Positions 8,842 to 18,510 of a stretch of 64,000 nt of DNA are shown piece after piece. A model generated the notes under the pieces. That model saw nothing but the letters and a program-made list of their open reading frames with translations. It was not told where the DNA came from and searched no databases. The stretch comes from Phytopseudomonas straminea (GTDB lineage Bacteria; Pseudomonadota; Gammaproteobacteria; Pseudomonadales; Pseudomonadaceae), in the NCBI RefSeq assembly GCF_900112645.1, contig NZ_FOMO01000003.1:124001-188000 (forward strand), given 5' to 3'. The position numbers and the translations under genes are program-made. How positions within the stretch are numbered: the first letter of the stretch is position 1; the number at the start of each line of letters is the position of its first letter.

Positions 8842-11800
8842 ATGTTCAAAGCCAGCCAGGTCTTGCAGCCGGAGTTTCTCGCGCAGGTCTCCGCCGCCAA
8901 AGCCGCCGATTTCTTTCCCGCCATCAGTGCCAACTACAACGTCGACGAAACCGCGTACCTCGAGGAGCTGCTCAAGCTCGCCGATCCCGGTGCTGCGGGT
9001 ATCGAGAGCATTCGTCAGCAGGCGCGTAGCCTGATTCAGGACGTGCGCGGTCGCGACAATGCGGTCGACACCCTCGATGCACTGCTGCGCCAGTACAGCC
9101 TGGATACCCAGGAAGGCCTGATGCTGATGTGCCTGGCCGAAGCGCTGTTGCGCGTGCCGGATGCCAGCACCGCCGATGCGCTGATTCGCGACAAGCTCAG
9201 CGCTGCCGAGTGGGAGCGACACCTGGGCAAGAGCGACAACGTGCTGGTCAACTTCGCGGCCTGGGGCCTGGTGATGACCGGCAAGGTTGTCGACCCGCAA
9301 GCTGCCGACGGGCGCCCGAAGAAAGTGCTCGGTCGCCTCATCCAGCGTTCCGGCGAGCCGGTGATTCGCGCGGCGATGAACCAGGCCATGAAGTTGATGG
9401 GTAAGCAGTTCGTGCTCGGTCGCACCATCAGCGAGGCGCTGAAGAACGGTCGCCCGGAGCGCGAGAAGGGTTACACCTATTCCTTCGACATGCTTGGCGA
9501 AGCGGCGCTGACCGCCGAGGACGCCGAAAAGTACATGGCCGACTACCGCAAGGCCATCGACACCGTCGGTGCCGAGCCGCAGGTCGGTCCAGGCCCGAAG
9601 CCGTCGATCTCCATCAAGCTGTCCGCGCTGCACCCGCGTTATGAAACGGCCCAGCGCGAGCGCGTGCTCAGCGAGCTGTTTGCCAACGTGCGCGAGCTGG
9701 CCATCCGTGCGCGCAAGCTCAACGTGGGCATTTCGGTGGATGCCGAAGAGGCGGATCGCCTCGAGCTGTCCCTGGAGCTGTACGAAAAACTGCTGCGTGA
9801 CCCGGCCATCGCCGGCTGGGGCGAGTTCGGCCTGGTCATCCAGGCGTACTCCAAACGCTGCCTGCCGGTGCTGGTGTGGCTGACCCTGCTGGGCAAGGAG
9901 CTTGGTGAGAAGATGCCGCTGCGCCTGGTAAAGGGCGCCTATTGGGACAGCGAGATCAAGCAGTGCCAGGTGTGGGGCCTCGACGGCTATCCGGTATTCA
10001 CCCGCAAGGAAGGTACCGATACCTCGTATCTGGCCTGCGCGCGCTACCTGCTCAGCGATTTCACCCGCGGCGTGATCTACCCGCAGTTCGCCAGCCATAA
10101 CGCCCACACCGTCAGCTGCATCCTGGCCATGGCCGCCGAGCAGGCATCGCCGCGCGAGTTCGAGTTCCAGCGCCTGCACGGCATGGGCGACGCGCTGTAC
10201 GACACGGTGCTGGAGAAGCACCGCAAGACCGTACGCATCTACGCCCCGGTCGGCGCCCACAAGGACCTGCTGCCGTACCTGGTGCGTCGCCTGCTGGAGA
10301 ACGGTGCCAACTCGTCGTTCGTGCACCAGCTGGTCGACCCGAGCGTACCGGTCGAGTCGCTGATCGATCATCCGGTCACCCAGCTGCGCAAGTTCGCCAG
10401 CCTCGCCAATAACAAAATCCCGCTGCCGCCTGCGCTGTACGGGGCCACACGGAAAAACTCCCAAGGCATCAACATGAACATCCAGACATCGCTGACCGAA
10501 CTCGAAAATGCCTACCGTCCGCAGCTTGATCGCCAGTGGCAGGCGGCGCCGGTGATCAATGGCCAGACCCTGAGCGGCACCGCTCAGGAGGTTCGTTGCC
10601 CGTATGATCTGAACAAGATGGTCGGCACCGCCCAGTTCGCCACCGCCGCTCAGGCCGCCCAGGCGCTGGATGGCCTGAGCGCTGCCTGGCCGAACTGGAA
10701 CGCCACCACCATCGACGCCCGTGCCAGCGTGCTCGAGCGCCTGGCCGACCTGCTGGAAAAACACCGTGCCGAGCTGATGGCGCTGTGCACCGTGGAAGCT
10801 GGCAAATCCATGCAGGACGGTATCGACGAAGTGCGCGAGGCAGTCGACTTCTGCCGTTACTACGCCCAGCAGGCGCGCCTGAAACTGGGCCGCGAAGAAC
10901 TCAAGGGCCCGACCGGCGAGCGCAATGAGCTGTTCCATGAAGGCCGCGGCATTTTCGTTTGCGTGAGCCCTTGGAACTTCCCGCTGGCCATCTACCTCGG
11001 TCAGATCACTGCTGCCCTGGTGGCCGGCAACGTGGTGCTGGCCAAGCCGGCCGAGCAGACCAGCCTGATCGCTGCCCGTGCCCTGGAACTGATGTTCGAA
11101 GCCGGCCTGCCGAAGGACGTGATCGCCTTTCTGCCGGGCGACGGCGCCACCCTGGGCGGCGTGTTCTGCCGCGACCCGCGTGTGGCCGGCGTGTGCTTCA
11201 CCGGCTCCACCGACACGGCGCGGATCATCAACCGCCAACTGGCCGAGAAAGACGGCATGATCGCCACCCTGATCGCCGAGACCGGCGGCCAGAACGCGAT
11301 GATCGTCGACTCCACCGCACTGCCCGAGCAGGTGGTCAAGGATGCCGTCGGCTCGGCCTTCACCAGTGCCGGCCAGCGCTGCTCGGCCCTGCGCGTGCTG
11401 TACGTGCAGCGTGACATCGCCGACCGAGTGATCGACCTGCTCAAGGGCGCCATGGCCGAGCTGAAGATCGGTCCGACCCACCTGCGTGAGAACGATATCG
11501 GCCCGGTGATCGATGCCGAGGCCCGCGAAGGCCTGCTGGCGCATATCGACCAGCTGAAAGGCGAGGGCAAGCTGATCGCCGAGGCTGCGGTGGCAGGCGA
11601 CCTGAACGGTCATTTCGTCGCGCCGGTGGCCTTCGAGATCGGCGGCATTCACGAACTGAAGAAAGAACAGTTCGGCCCGGTGCTGCACGTGGTGCGCTAC
11701 GACGCCGGCGATCTGGAGAAGGTCGTGGCAGCCATCAACGCCACCGGTTACGGATTGACCCTTGGCATTCACAGCCGAAACGAGGAAACTGCCGCCCGCA

Positions 11801-12018
11801 TCGAAGCCCTGGCGCGTGTCGGCAATCTGTATGTGAACCGCAACCAGATCGGTGCGGTGGTCGGCGTGCAGCCGTTCGGCGGTTGCGGCCTGTCCGGCAC
11901 CGGCCCTAAGGCCGGCGGCCCGAGCTACCTGTTGCGCTTCGTCAACGAGCGCACCACCTCAGTGAACACCACGGCGGTGGGCGGCAACGCTTCATTGCTG
12001 TCGCTGGGCGACGAGTAA
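8842..12018 (+). CDS. putA: Bifunctional proline dehydrogenase / P5C dehydrogenase PutA
   Basis: A 1058-residue enzyme that oxidises proline to glutamate in two steps at the membrane. The N-terminal half is the FAD-dependent proline dehydrogenase barrel. The C-terminal half is an aldehyde dehydrogenase, with the general-base glutamate E813 (AETGGQN) and catalytic cysteine C847 (SAGQRCSAL). It starts MFKASQV after aagagga; in-frame starts further upstream give non-conserved sequence. It lacks the N-terminal ribbon-helix-helix DNA-binding domain of the trifunctional PutA found in E. coli and P. putida, so it should not autoregulate. putP follows. Confidence 0.96.
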   Translation: MFKASQVLQPEFLAQVSAAKAADFFPAISANYNVDETAYLEELLKLADPGAAGIESIRQQARSLIQDVRGRDNAVDTLDALLRQYSLDTQEGLMLMCLAEALLRVPDASTADALIRDKLSAAEWERHLGKSDNVLVNFAAWGLVMTGKVVDPQAADGRPKKVLGRLIQRSGEPVIRAAMNQAMKLMGKQFVLGRTISEALKNGRPEREKGYTYSFDMLGEAALTAEDAEKYMADYRKAIDTVGAEPQVGPGPKPSISIKLSALHPRYETAQRERVLSELFANVRELAIRARKLNVGISVDAEEADRLELSLELYEKLLRDPAIAGWGEFGLVIQAYSKRCLPVLVWLTLLGKELGEKMPLRLVKGAYWDSEIKQCQVWGLDGYPVFTRKEGTDTSYLACARYLLSDFTRGVIYPQFASHNAHTVSCILAMAAEQASPREFEFQRLHGMGDALYDTVLEKHRKTVRIYAPVGAHKDLLPYLVRRLLENGANSSFVHQLVDPSVPVESLIDHPVTQLRKFASLANNKIPLPPALYGATRKNSQGINMNIQTSLTELENAYRPQLDRQWQAAPVINGQTLSGTAQEVRCPYDLNKMVGTAQFATAAQAAQALDGLSAAWPNWNATTIDARASVLERLADLLEKHRAELMALCTVEAGKSMQDGIDEVREAVDFCRYYAQQARLKLGREELKGPTGERNELFHEGRGIFVCVSPWNFPLAIYLGQITAALVAGNVVLAKPAEQTSLIAARALELMFEAGLPKDVIAFLPGDGATLGGVFCRDPRVAGVCFTGSTDTARIINRQLAEKDGMIATLIAETGGQNAMIVDSTALPEQVVKDAVGSAFTSAGQRCSALRVLYVQRDIADRVIDLLKGAMAELKIGPTHLRENDIGPVIDAEAREGLLAHIDQLKGEGKLIAEAAVAGDLNGHFVAPVAFEIGGIHELKKEQFGPVLHVVRYDAGDLEKVVAAINATGYGLTLGIHSRNEETAARIEALARVGNLYVNRNQIGAVVGVQPFGGCGLSGTGPKAGGPSYLLRFVNERTTSVNTTAVGGNASLLSLGDE

Positions 12019-12024
12019 CAGACA

Positions 12025-12058
12025 ACGGGTAGGAATCGATGAGATTTCTGCCCGTTTT
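12025..12058 (+). terminator. Likely intrinsic terminator after putA
   Basis: The hairpin acgggtaggaat / atttctgcccgt (with G-U pairs) is followed by tttgctatt. A further small hairpin (ggggctgatgcccc) lies at about 12066-12079. Confidence 0.6.
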
Positions 12059-12201
12059 GCTATTGGGGGCTGATGCCCCGAATCGGTAACGCCGCCACAA
12101 GAGTGGCGTACCTGGAGCACGGCCGTGATTGATGGTCGTGATGTGCCAACTGGACCGGGTCACCCGGTTTTAATAAAAACAAACGAGAGGGGCTTTCCCC
12201 A

Positions 12202-13692
12202 ATGACTGCAAGTACTCCCATGCTGGTCACCTTCGTGGTCTATATCCTGGCCATGGTGCTGATCGGTTTCATTGCCTACCGCGCGACCAAGAACTTCTCC
12301 GACTACATCCTCGGTGGTCGCAGCCTTGGCAGTTTCGTGACGGCGCTGTCCGCCGGTGCCTCGGACATGAGCGGATGGCTGCTGATGGGCCTGCCGGGCG
12401 CCATCTTCATCGCCGGTATCTCGGAAAGCTGGATCGCCATCGGCCTGATCCTCGGCGCCTGGCTGAACTGGCTGTTCGTTGCCGGTCGCCTGCGTGTGCA
12501 CACCGAGCACAATAACAACGCGCTGACCCTGCCGGACTTCTTCACCCACCGCTTCGAAGACAACAGCAAGCTGCTGCGCATCTTCTCGGCGCTGGTGATA
12601 CTGGTGTTCTTCACCATTTACTGCGCCTCGGGCGTGGTGGCCGGTGCGCGCCTGTTCGAATCCACCTTCGGCCTGAGCTACGACGTGGCTCTATGGGTCG
12701 GTGCTGCAGCGACCATCGCCTATGTGTTCGTCGGCGGCTTCCTGGCGGTGAGCTGGACCGACACCGTGCAGGCCACCATGATGATCTTCGCGCTCTTGAT
12801 CACCCCGGTGTTCGTGATCCTTGCCCTTGGCGATTTCGATACCGCGATGACCACCATCGAGCAGGCCAACCCAGCCAACTTCGACATGTTCCGCGGTCTG
12901 TCCTTCGTCGCCATCGTGTCGCTGCTGGCCTGGGGCCTGGGCTATTTCGGCCAGCCGCACATTCTGGTGCGCTTCATGGCGGCCGACTCGGTCAAGTCGA
13001 TCCCGGCGGCACGCCGCATCGGCATGATCTGGATGATCCTGTGCCTGGGCGGCGCCGTGGCCGTGGGCTTCTTCGGTATCGCCTACTTCGCCAACAACCC
13101 GGCCCTGGCCGGCCCGGTGAGTGATAACAGCGAGCGCGTGTTCATCGAACTGACCAAGATCCTCTTCAACCCGTGGGTTGCCGGTATCGTGCTGTCGGCC
13201 ATTCTGGCCGCGGTGATGAGCACCCTGAGCTGCCAGCTGCTGGTGTGCTCCAGCGCCCTGACCGAAGACTTCTACAAGGCCTTCCTGCGCAAGGGCGCCA
13301 GCGAGAAGGAACTGGTGTGGGTCGGCCGCCTGATGGTGCTGCTGATCGCCATCGTCGCCATCGCCATCGCCTCCAACCCGGACAGCAAGGTGCTGGGCCT
13401 GGTGTCCTACGCCTGGGCTGGTTTCGGCGCGGCCTTCGGCCCGGTGGTGATCCTGTCGCTGGTCTGGAAAGGCATGACCCGCAACGGCGCGTTGGCCGGC
13501 ATGGTGGTCGGTGCGGCCACCGTGGTGCTGTGGAAGAACTTCATCGGTCTGGGCCTGTACGAGATCATTCCGGGCTTCATCCTCGCCACCCTGGCTATCG
13601 TGGTATTCAGCAAGATCGGTAGTCCGGCCTCGCCAGCGATGGTCAAGCGCTTCGACGAAGCCGAGAAGGAATACCAGGACGCGCATCTCTGA
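12202..13692 (+). CDS. putP: Sodium/proline symporter PutP
   Basis: A 496-residue inner-membrane transporter of the solute:sodium symporter family with about 13 hydrophobic segments. The N-terminal segment contains DYILGGRSLGSFVTALSAGASDMSGW (split here as DYILGGRSLG and SAGASDMSGW), which is typical of PutP. It imports proline with sodium and sits directly downstream of putA, so uptake and catabolism are linked. A cgagagg site precedes the ATG. The putA-putP gap of 183 bp contains a probable terminator, so it likely has its own promoter. Confidence 0.96.
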   Translation: MTASTPMLVTFVVYILAMVLIGFIAYRATKNFSDYILGGRSLGSFVTALSAGASDMSGWLLMGLPGAIFIAGISESWIAIGLILGAWLNWLFVAGRLRVHTEHNNNALTLPDFFTHRFEDNSKLLRIFSALVILVFFTIYCASGVVAGARLFESTFGLSYDVALWVGAAATIAYVFVGGFLAVSWTDTVQATMMIFALLITPVFVILALGDFDTAMTTIEQANPANFDMFRGLSFVAIVSLLAWGLGYFGQPHILVRFMAADSVKSIPAARRIGMIWMILCLGGAVAVGFFGIAYFANNPALAGPVSDNSERVFIELTKILFNPWVAGIVLSAILAAVMSTLSCQLLVCSSALTEDFYKAFLRKGASEKELVWVGRLMVLLIAIVAIAIASNPDSKVLGLVSYAWAGFGAAFGPVVILSLVWKGMTRNGALAGMVVGAATVVLWKNFIGLGLYEIIPGFILATLAIVVFSKIGSPASPAMVKRFDEAEKEYQDAHL

Positions 13693-13717
13693 TCGTACCT
13701 GCGTAGCCTGTTGATCG

Positions 13718-13744
13718 AAGGCCCGGACATTGTCCGGGCCTTTT
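13718..13744 (+). terminator. Intrinsic terminator after putP
   Basis: The hairpin aaggcccggaca / tgtccgggcctt is followed by tttt. Confidence 0.92.
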
Positions 13745-13792
13745 CATTGGTGCCTGCTGGTAAGCTTGCCGCCCAGCCATCAGGAGCCCGCC

Positions 13793-14005
13793 ATGACCAC
13801 GTCCAAAGACCCGCTGCACGGCATTACTTTGCAGGCCATTCTTACCGAGCTGGTGGAGCAACTGGGCTGGGACGGCCTGGCCCAGCGCATCGACATCCGC
13901 TGCTTCAAGAGCGACCCAAGCATCAAGTCGAGCCTGACCTTTCTGCGCAAAACGCCCTGGGCGCGGGAGAAGGTTGAGGCACTTTATCTGAAGCGCAAGC
14001 GCTAA
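13793..14005 (+). CDS. VF530-family (DUF2132) small DNA-binding-like protein
   Basis: A 70-residue protein. The segments [23 protein letters not shown] and [13 protein letters not shown] are the recognisable core of the VF530/DUF2132 family, which has a SAM-like helical fold and is suspected to bind DNA. The ATG follows caggag. Nothing in the neighbourhood suggests a pathway; it stands alone between putP and a repeat cluster. Its function is unknown. Confidence 0.85.
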   Translation: MTTSKDPLHGITLQAILTELVEQLGWDGLAQRIDIRCFKSDPSIKSSLTFLRKTPWAREKVEALYLKRKR

Positions 14006-14019
14006 GCGCCATTACCCTG

Positions 14020-14147
14020 ATCGTTCCTCACGCTCCGCGTGGGGATGCCTCTCTGGATGCTCTGCGTCCGCTTCCAAATGTCACGTTCCTGCACAAGCGG
14101 ACGCAGAGCACCCTGGCTGGGCTAGTACGCAGGAGCGTGGGAGCGAT
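14020..14147. repeat. Nested palindromic intergenic repeat
   Basis: The outer arms (atcgttcctcacgctcc at 14020 and ggagcgtgggagcgat at 14132) are imperfect. The inner arms (tgctctgcgtccgctt near 14058 and aagcggacgcagagca near 14095) are perfect over 16 bp. The sequence resembles the widespread Pseudomonas atcgttcc-cacgctc repeats. It forms a long cruciform and has no gene. Confidence 0.75.
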
Positions 14148-14187
14148 CTTAAATAAGGTACAAGTGGGCAGAGTTGCTGCCGCTTTC

Positions 14188-14252
14188 GTAGGAGGGGCTT
14201 CAGCCCCGAGCTTTATTAGGGCTTGAAGAGCTCGCGGCTAAAGCCGCTCCTA
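14188..14252. repeat. REP/BIME-like double hairpin
   Basis: gtaggaggggcttcagcccc pairs in inverted orientation with gcggctaaagccgctcctat, and each half is itself a small hairpin. This is the common Pseudomonas REP form (gtaggagcggctttagccgc type). Copies of the same type recur at 22640 and 26330. Confidence 0.8.
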
Positions 14253-14309
14253 TGGATCATGCGAATGGCCGATTTCGCCACGTAGCGTCAGCTTAAATCG
14301 CAGCAGCCT

Positions 14310-17300
14310 CTAGCGAAGCAATTGCGTCGTCTGTTGCTGCGGTGGCGGCGCACATTGCGTCCGTGCCCCGGTTTGCAGATAGGGCGCCAGAATCGGCTGC
14401 ATGCCCTTGAGCACCTGCACCGGCAGCGCCGAGGTGAAGCGAAAGTTCTCTGCGGCGCGGCCCGGTACGAAGGCGGTGAGGGTGCCGAAGTGATCGGGGC
14501 CGAGAAAGAACACGAAGGTAGCGGTGCGGTTCTGCACCCGCGAGCTGATCACCTGGCCGTCGCGGCCGACGCTGGTCATGCGGTTGTCGCCGGTGCCGGT
14601 CTTGCCGCCGAGGATCAGCGGGCTGCCGTCGGCCAGGGTGAAGGCGCCCTGCAAGCGTCGCGCGGTGCCGCCATCCACTACTTGTGACAGGGCTTCGCGC
14701 AGCGCTGCGGCGACCTCCGGGGCCATCACTCGCTTGCCCGCTTCGAGCACGTGCCCCAGGCGCGTGTCGTAGGGCGTGCTGCCGGCGAAATGCAGGCTGT
14801 CGATGCGCACGGTGGGCAGGCGGATGCCGTCATTTTGGATAATGCCAATCAGCTCGGCCAGGGCTGCAGGGCGATCACCCGAGCTGCCCAGGGCGGTGGC
14901 CAGCGACGGCACCAGGTACTCGAACGGGTAACCCAGGTTTTGCCAGCGCTGATGGATATCCAGAAACGCCTCGACCTCCAGCATGATACGAATGCGGCTG
15001 TCGCGGGCGCTCTTGTGGCGGCTCTTGAACAGCCAGCCATAGACCTCCTGGCGCTGCTCGGCGCTGGCGCTCACCGCGTCGTTGAACGACGCTTGCGGAT
15101 GGTCGATCAGGTATTTCAGCAGCCACAGCTCCAGCGGATGCACGCGGGCAATATAGCCCTGATCAGGCAGGCTGAAGGCGCCTGGGCCGTAGCGCCGGTA
15201 AAGCTCGTCGATGCGCTTGTCGCTGATCCGCACGCCGGGCAGATGGGCGCGGATGAAGTTGGCAAAGGTCGCCTGATCCACTTCCGGCATCAGGTAGCGG
15301 TGCACCGCGGCCAGCCGTGTATCGGTCAGGCGCAGGCCGCCGATAAAGGTGTCCAGACGCTCCTGAGCGGACTGGCCCTGGTACTTGCGCCAGAAGCGCA
15401 GCATGAAGGTGGTGCCCTCGCGGTCGGCGAAGCGGCTCAGGTATTCCTGGCGCCGTGGGTCCTTGTCGTCCCTGAGCAGGGCGGCGCTGTTGCCCGGCGC
15501 CTGATAGGTGCTGTAGCGCACCAGGTCGCGCATCAGGCGCACGAAAGGCAGGTTGATCGATTCGCGCAGCGACTCGCGCAGGGTGGGCAGTCGGCCGTCG
15601 TCCTCGCGGCGGAAGTTGCCGAAGGTGTGCAGGCCGCCGCCGGTGAAGAAGCGCTCCGCCGGGCTGGCCGAGTAGCGGCGCTCCAGGGCTGCGTCGAGCA
15701 TGCTGGTCAGGTCGGCGCCCGGGTTGCGCAGCAGGTAATCGACGGCCCAGCGGCTGAGCAGATCCTGATCGGCGATATCCTGCCCGCGCAATTGCGCCGG
15801 GCTCAGGCCGGCCAGGCGTCCATGCAGTTCGGCGATCACCTCCAGATAAGTGGCCATTACCCGCAGTTTGGCGGTGGAGCCCAGCTCCAACTTGCTGCTC
15901 TCGTTGATGTCGAACGGCTGATGGGTGTTGTCGGTCTGTACACGCACCTGGTTGCCGTTGGGGGTGCGCTCGAACAGGGTGAAGCTGTAGCTGACGTCGC
16001 CGGTCTTACTGGGCGACAGCAGTCGGTCGCCGAACAGGCCGACGCTTTCGGCGAACGCCGGGTCGGCGAGTTGCTCCAGATACAGGCTGACCTGTTGCTG
16101 CAGGTCGGAGTTGAGGCTGGCGCGGGCGTCCAGGTCGAGGTGGTCGAGTTCGTAATAGGACAGGTTGAGTAGCCCGGCCAGTCGCGCCCGCGCCATGCTC
16201 ACGCCCTTGTCGCTGTCGATACGTTGCAGGTTCGGATCGGTCTGCCAGTCGCGGTAAGTCACCTGCTGGGCGAGGGCCGCGTCGCGTAGCTTGGCGTCCA
16301 GCACGCCACCATCGGTCAGCAGGCGCAGATGGCTGTCCACCAGGGCGGCCAGCTCTGCCCGGCCCTGGGCGAGGTAGTAGGAGGGGCGGCGCTGGGCGAT
16401 CATCAGCGATAGCACCTGGCGCAGCGCGAGGCCGCGTTCGGCCAGGTTTGTCTCATCGCTTTGGTCCGCGGCGAGCAGGCGATTGGTGGTGACGAAATCC
16501 ACGCCGAACCAGATGCGCAGGCCGTCGGCCAAACCGTGCACTTCACCATGGCCGGGGGCAGCCGAGAGCGGCACGCTGTTGAGGTAGTCGCGCAGGATGT
16601 TCTGCCGCGCAGCAAGGGTCTGCGGGCCGCTCTGGTAGGCGCGTACACTGGCCGAGACCATCTGCCGCAATTTCTCGACGGGCGCATGGGTGATGCCGTC
16701 CGGCGAGTGACGGTATTTCTCCAGCTGGGTGGCCAGGGTGCTGCCGCCGGCGGACTGATCCTGCATGCCGGCGTACTTGCCGACCTGGGAAAAAGCTGCC
16801 TTGACGAAGCGCGGCCAGTCCACAGCCGGGTTGGCTTCAGCCGGTTCTGCGGCGAGCAGCTGACGGTCCTCGACGAACAGCAGGCTGCCGACCACCAACG
16901 GTGGAATGTCGGCGAAGCTGGGGTAGCGCTGGCGCGGGTTGCGCACGGTATAGAAGGGCGTGCCGCGGCAATCCTCGATGTTCACGCCGGTCTGCGCCTT
17001 CTCGGCGTAGGGCGGGAAGAAGCCGCGCTGGGTGTAGTCGGCCAGGGCAGGGGAGAAGCGCGCTTGTTGCAGCACTTCGAAGTCACGGCTTTGCAGGCGC
17101 TCGATAAAGGTCGGCAGGCGGCTGTAGCCCTGACGCTTATCGAAGGGGCCATTGCCGGGGTAGATGATGGCGTCGCTGGCGCCATCCTTCACCTCATAGG
17201 TAAGCGTGGCGGCGTAGCGGCTCAGCTCGGTCGACTGGAAGTAGGCGGTGCGTAGCTCGAAGACTGCCAGCCCCGTGATACCCATCAGCCCGAGCAGCAG

Positions 17301-17420
17301 CGTCGAACCAACCACCCAGCGCACGTGATGCTTGCGGGGCTTGGGTTTACGCGGCACCGCGGTCGCAACCTTGTGTTCGCGAGCAGGCGGTGCGGAGTCG
17401 GATCGCCATAGTGCGCCCAT
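14310..17420 (-). CDS. Large penicillin-binding-protein-like enzyme with degenerate GT51 domain
   Basis: A 1036-residue bitopic membrane protein: a basic N-terminus, one membrane helix (about 34-56), a GT51-type region (about 170-330) and a C-terminal transpeptidase. The transpeptidase motifs are intact: STAK (S515-K518), SIN (S621-N623) and KTG (K940). The GT51 part keeps E184 in EDRQ and GGSTLATQLEK. The usual F-x-x-H-x-G after motif I is lost, and the motif III glutamate appears to be Gln (EKLRQM). It could therefore be a transpeptidase with a weak or inactive glycosyltransferase. It is longer than class A PBPs. It stands alone on its strand. Confidence 0.8.
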   Translation of the reverse strand: MGALWRSDSAPPAREHKVATAVPRKPKPRKHHVRWVVGSTLLLGLMGITGLAVFELRTAYFQSTELSRYAATLTYEVKDGASDAIIYPGNGPFDKRQGYSRLPTFIERLQSRDFEVLQQARFSPALADYTQRGFFPPYAEKAQTGVNIEDCRGTPFYTVRNPRQRYPSFADIPPLVVGSLLFVEDRQLLAAEPAEANPAVDWPRFVKAAFSQVGKYAGMQDQSAGGSTLATQLEKYRHSPDGITHAPVEKLRQMVSASVRAYQSGPQTLAARQNILRDYLNSVPLSAAPGHGEVHGLADGLRIWFGVDFVTTNRLLAADQSDETNLAERGLALRQVLSLMIAQRRPSYYLAQGRAELAALVDSHLRLLTDGGVLDAKLRDAALAQQVTYRDWQTDPNLQRIDSDKGVSMARARLAGLLNLSYYELDHLDLDARASLNSDLQQQVSLYLEQLADPAFAESVGLFGDRLLSPSKTGDVSYSFTLFERTPNGNQVRVQTDNTHQPFDINESSKLELGSTAKLRVMATYLEVIAELHGRLAGLSPAQLRGQDIADQDLLSRWAVDYLLRNPGADLTSMLDAALERRYSASPAERFFTGGGLHTFGNFRREDDGRLPTLRESLRESINLPFVRLMRDLVRYSTYQAPGNSAALLRDDKDPRRQEYLSRFADREGTTFMLRFWRKYQGQSAQERLDTFIGGLRLTDTRLAAVHRYLMPEVDQATFANFIRAHLPGVRISDKRIDELYRRYGPGAFSLPDQGYIARVHPLELWLLKYLIDHPQASFNDAVSASAEQRQEVYGWLFKSRHKSARDSRIRIMLEVEAFLDIHQRWQNLGYPFEYLVPSLATALGSSGDRPAALAELIGIIQNDGIRLPTVRIDSLHFAGSTPYDTRLGHVLEAGKRVMAPEVAAALREALSQVVDGGTARRLQGAFTLADGSPLILGGKTGTGDNRMTSVGRDGQVISSRVQNRTATFVFFLGPDHFGTLTAFVPGRAAENFRFTSALPVQVLKGMQPILAPYLQTGARTQCAPPPQQQTTQLLR

Positions 17421-17585
17421 GGTTAACTGGCCCTGGCTTGTCCTTTCCTGACAGAGTAGCCGCTCTGGCGTGCGCTGTCCGACCGATCGGTCAAAAAAAT
17501 CCAGTCTTTACATATGCCTAGGGTCGGATCGTTGGTCTGAACCTGAGCTATATGGGCTGGTCAGGATGCAATCACAGGAGGAAGC

Positions 17586-18410
17586 ATGATGCGCACACTC
17601 GAATTGGCCGGCGCTCAGGTGCCGGTGATAGGCCAGGGCACCTGGCGCATGGGCGAAAATCGCGATCGGCGCAGAGGCGAAATCGCTGCGCTACGCGAGG
17701 GCATCGAGCGCGGTTTGCGCTTGATCGACACCGCCGAAATGTATGGTGAAGGCGGCGCCGAAGAGGTCGTCGGCGAGGCGATTTCCGGCAAGCGCGACCA
17801 GGTGTTTCTGGTCAGCAAGGTCTACCCGCACAACGCCAGCCGCAGTGGCGTGGCAGCGGCTTGCGAGCGAAGCTTGAGGCGTCTGGGCACCGAGCATATC
17901 GACCTGTATCTGCTGCACTGGCGCGGCCAGTACGCGCTGGAAGAAACGGTCGAGGCTTTCGAGCGCCTGCGCGAACAGGGCAAGATCGGCCGCTGGGGCG
18001 TTTCCAACTTCGATCTGGATGATCTGCAGGAGCTCGGTGCGCCGGCCTGTGCGACCAATCAGGTGCTCTATAACCCCGAGGAGCGCGGCGTGGAGTTCGA
18101 CCTGCTGCCCTGGCAGCAGAAACAGGGCATGCCGTTGATGGCCTACTGCCCGCTGGGGCAGGGCGGTGCGCTGCTGGCCGATCCGGCGCTGCAGCAGGTG
18201 GCGCAGCAGCATGGCGTGACCGCCGCCCAGGTCGCCCTGGCCTGGGCGCTACGTCAACCCAACGTGCTGGTGATTCCCAAGGCCAGCGATCCCCGACACC
18301 TGGCCGAGAACGCGGCAGCAGCCGAGCTGCAGCTCAGCGCCGCCGATCTGCAGGCGATCGACAGCGCCTACCCGGCACCGACGCGCAAGCAGCGGTTGCA
18401 GATGGTGTAG
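17586..18410 (+). CDS. Aldo/keto reductase
   Basis: A 274-residue NADPH-dependent oxidoreductase of the AKR superfamily. The catalytic tetrad is complete: D48 and Y53 (LIDTAEMYG), K78 (LVSKVYP) and H111 (LLHWRG). IPKASDPRHLAEN near the C-terminus is the cofactor-binding segment. It would reduce carbonyls such as methylglyoxal or other small aldehydes; the substrate is not determined. A strong aggagga site precedes the ATG. It ends in a palindromic repeat shared with the convergent rapA gene. Confidence 0.9.
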   Translation: MMRTLELAGAQVPVIGQGTWRMGENRDRRRGEIAALREGIERGLRLIDTAEMYGEGGAEEVVGEAISGKRDQVFLVSKVYPHNASRSGVAAACERSLRRLGTEHIDLYLLHWRGQYALEETVEAFERLREQGKIGRWGVSNFDLDDLQELGAPACATNQVLYNPEERGVEFDLLPWQQKQGMPLMAYCPLGQGGALLADPALQQVAQQHGVTAAQVALAWALRQPNVLVIPKASDPRHLAENAAAAELQLSAADLQAIDSAYPAPTRKQRLQMV

Positions 18411-18434
18411 GGGCGTTTGCAGGGAGGTATTTTG

Positions 18435-18491
18435 ATGGGTTTCACCCATCCTACGAGACTTGGTTCAGTCTGTAGGATGGATGAAACCCAT
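18435..18491. repeat. Inverted repeat, probable bidirectional terminator
   Basis: atgggtttcacccatcctac (18435-18454) pairs with gtaggatggatgaaacccat (18472-18491) with one mismatch. It lies between the convergent aldo/keto reductase and rapA genes. The gtaggatggg-tgaaaccc core is a repeat seen between many Pseudomonas genes. Confidence 0.75.
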
Positions 18492-18510
18492 AAATGGCTG
18501 GCGGCTCGCC

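Noticed and set aside
8794..11772. Open frame of 992 codons on the minus strand across putA
   Set aside because: It lies fully antisense to putA, whose domains and catalytic residues are intact. Such long antisense frames follow from GC-rich third positions.
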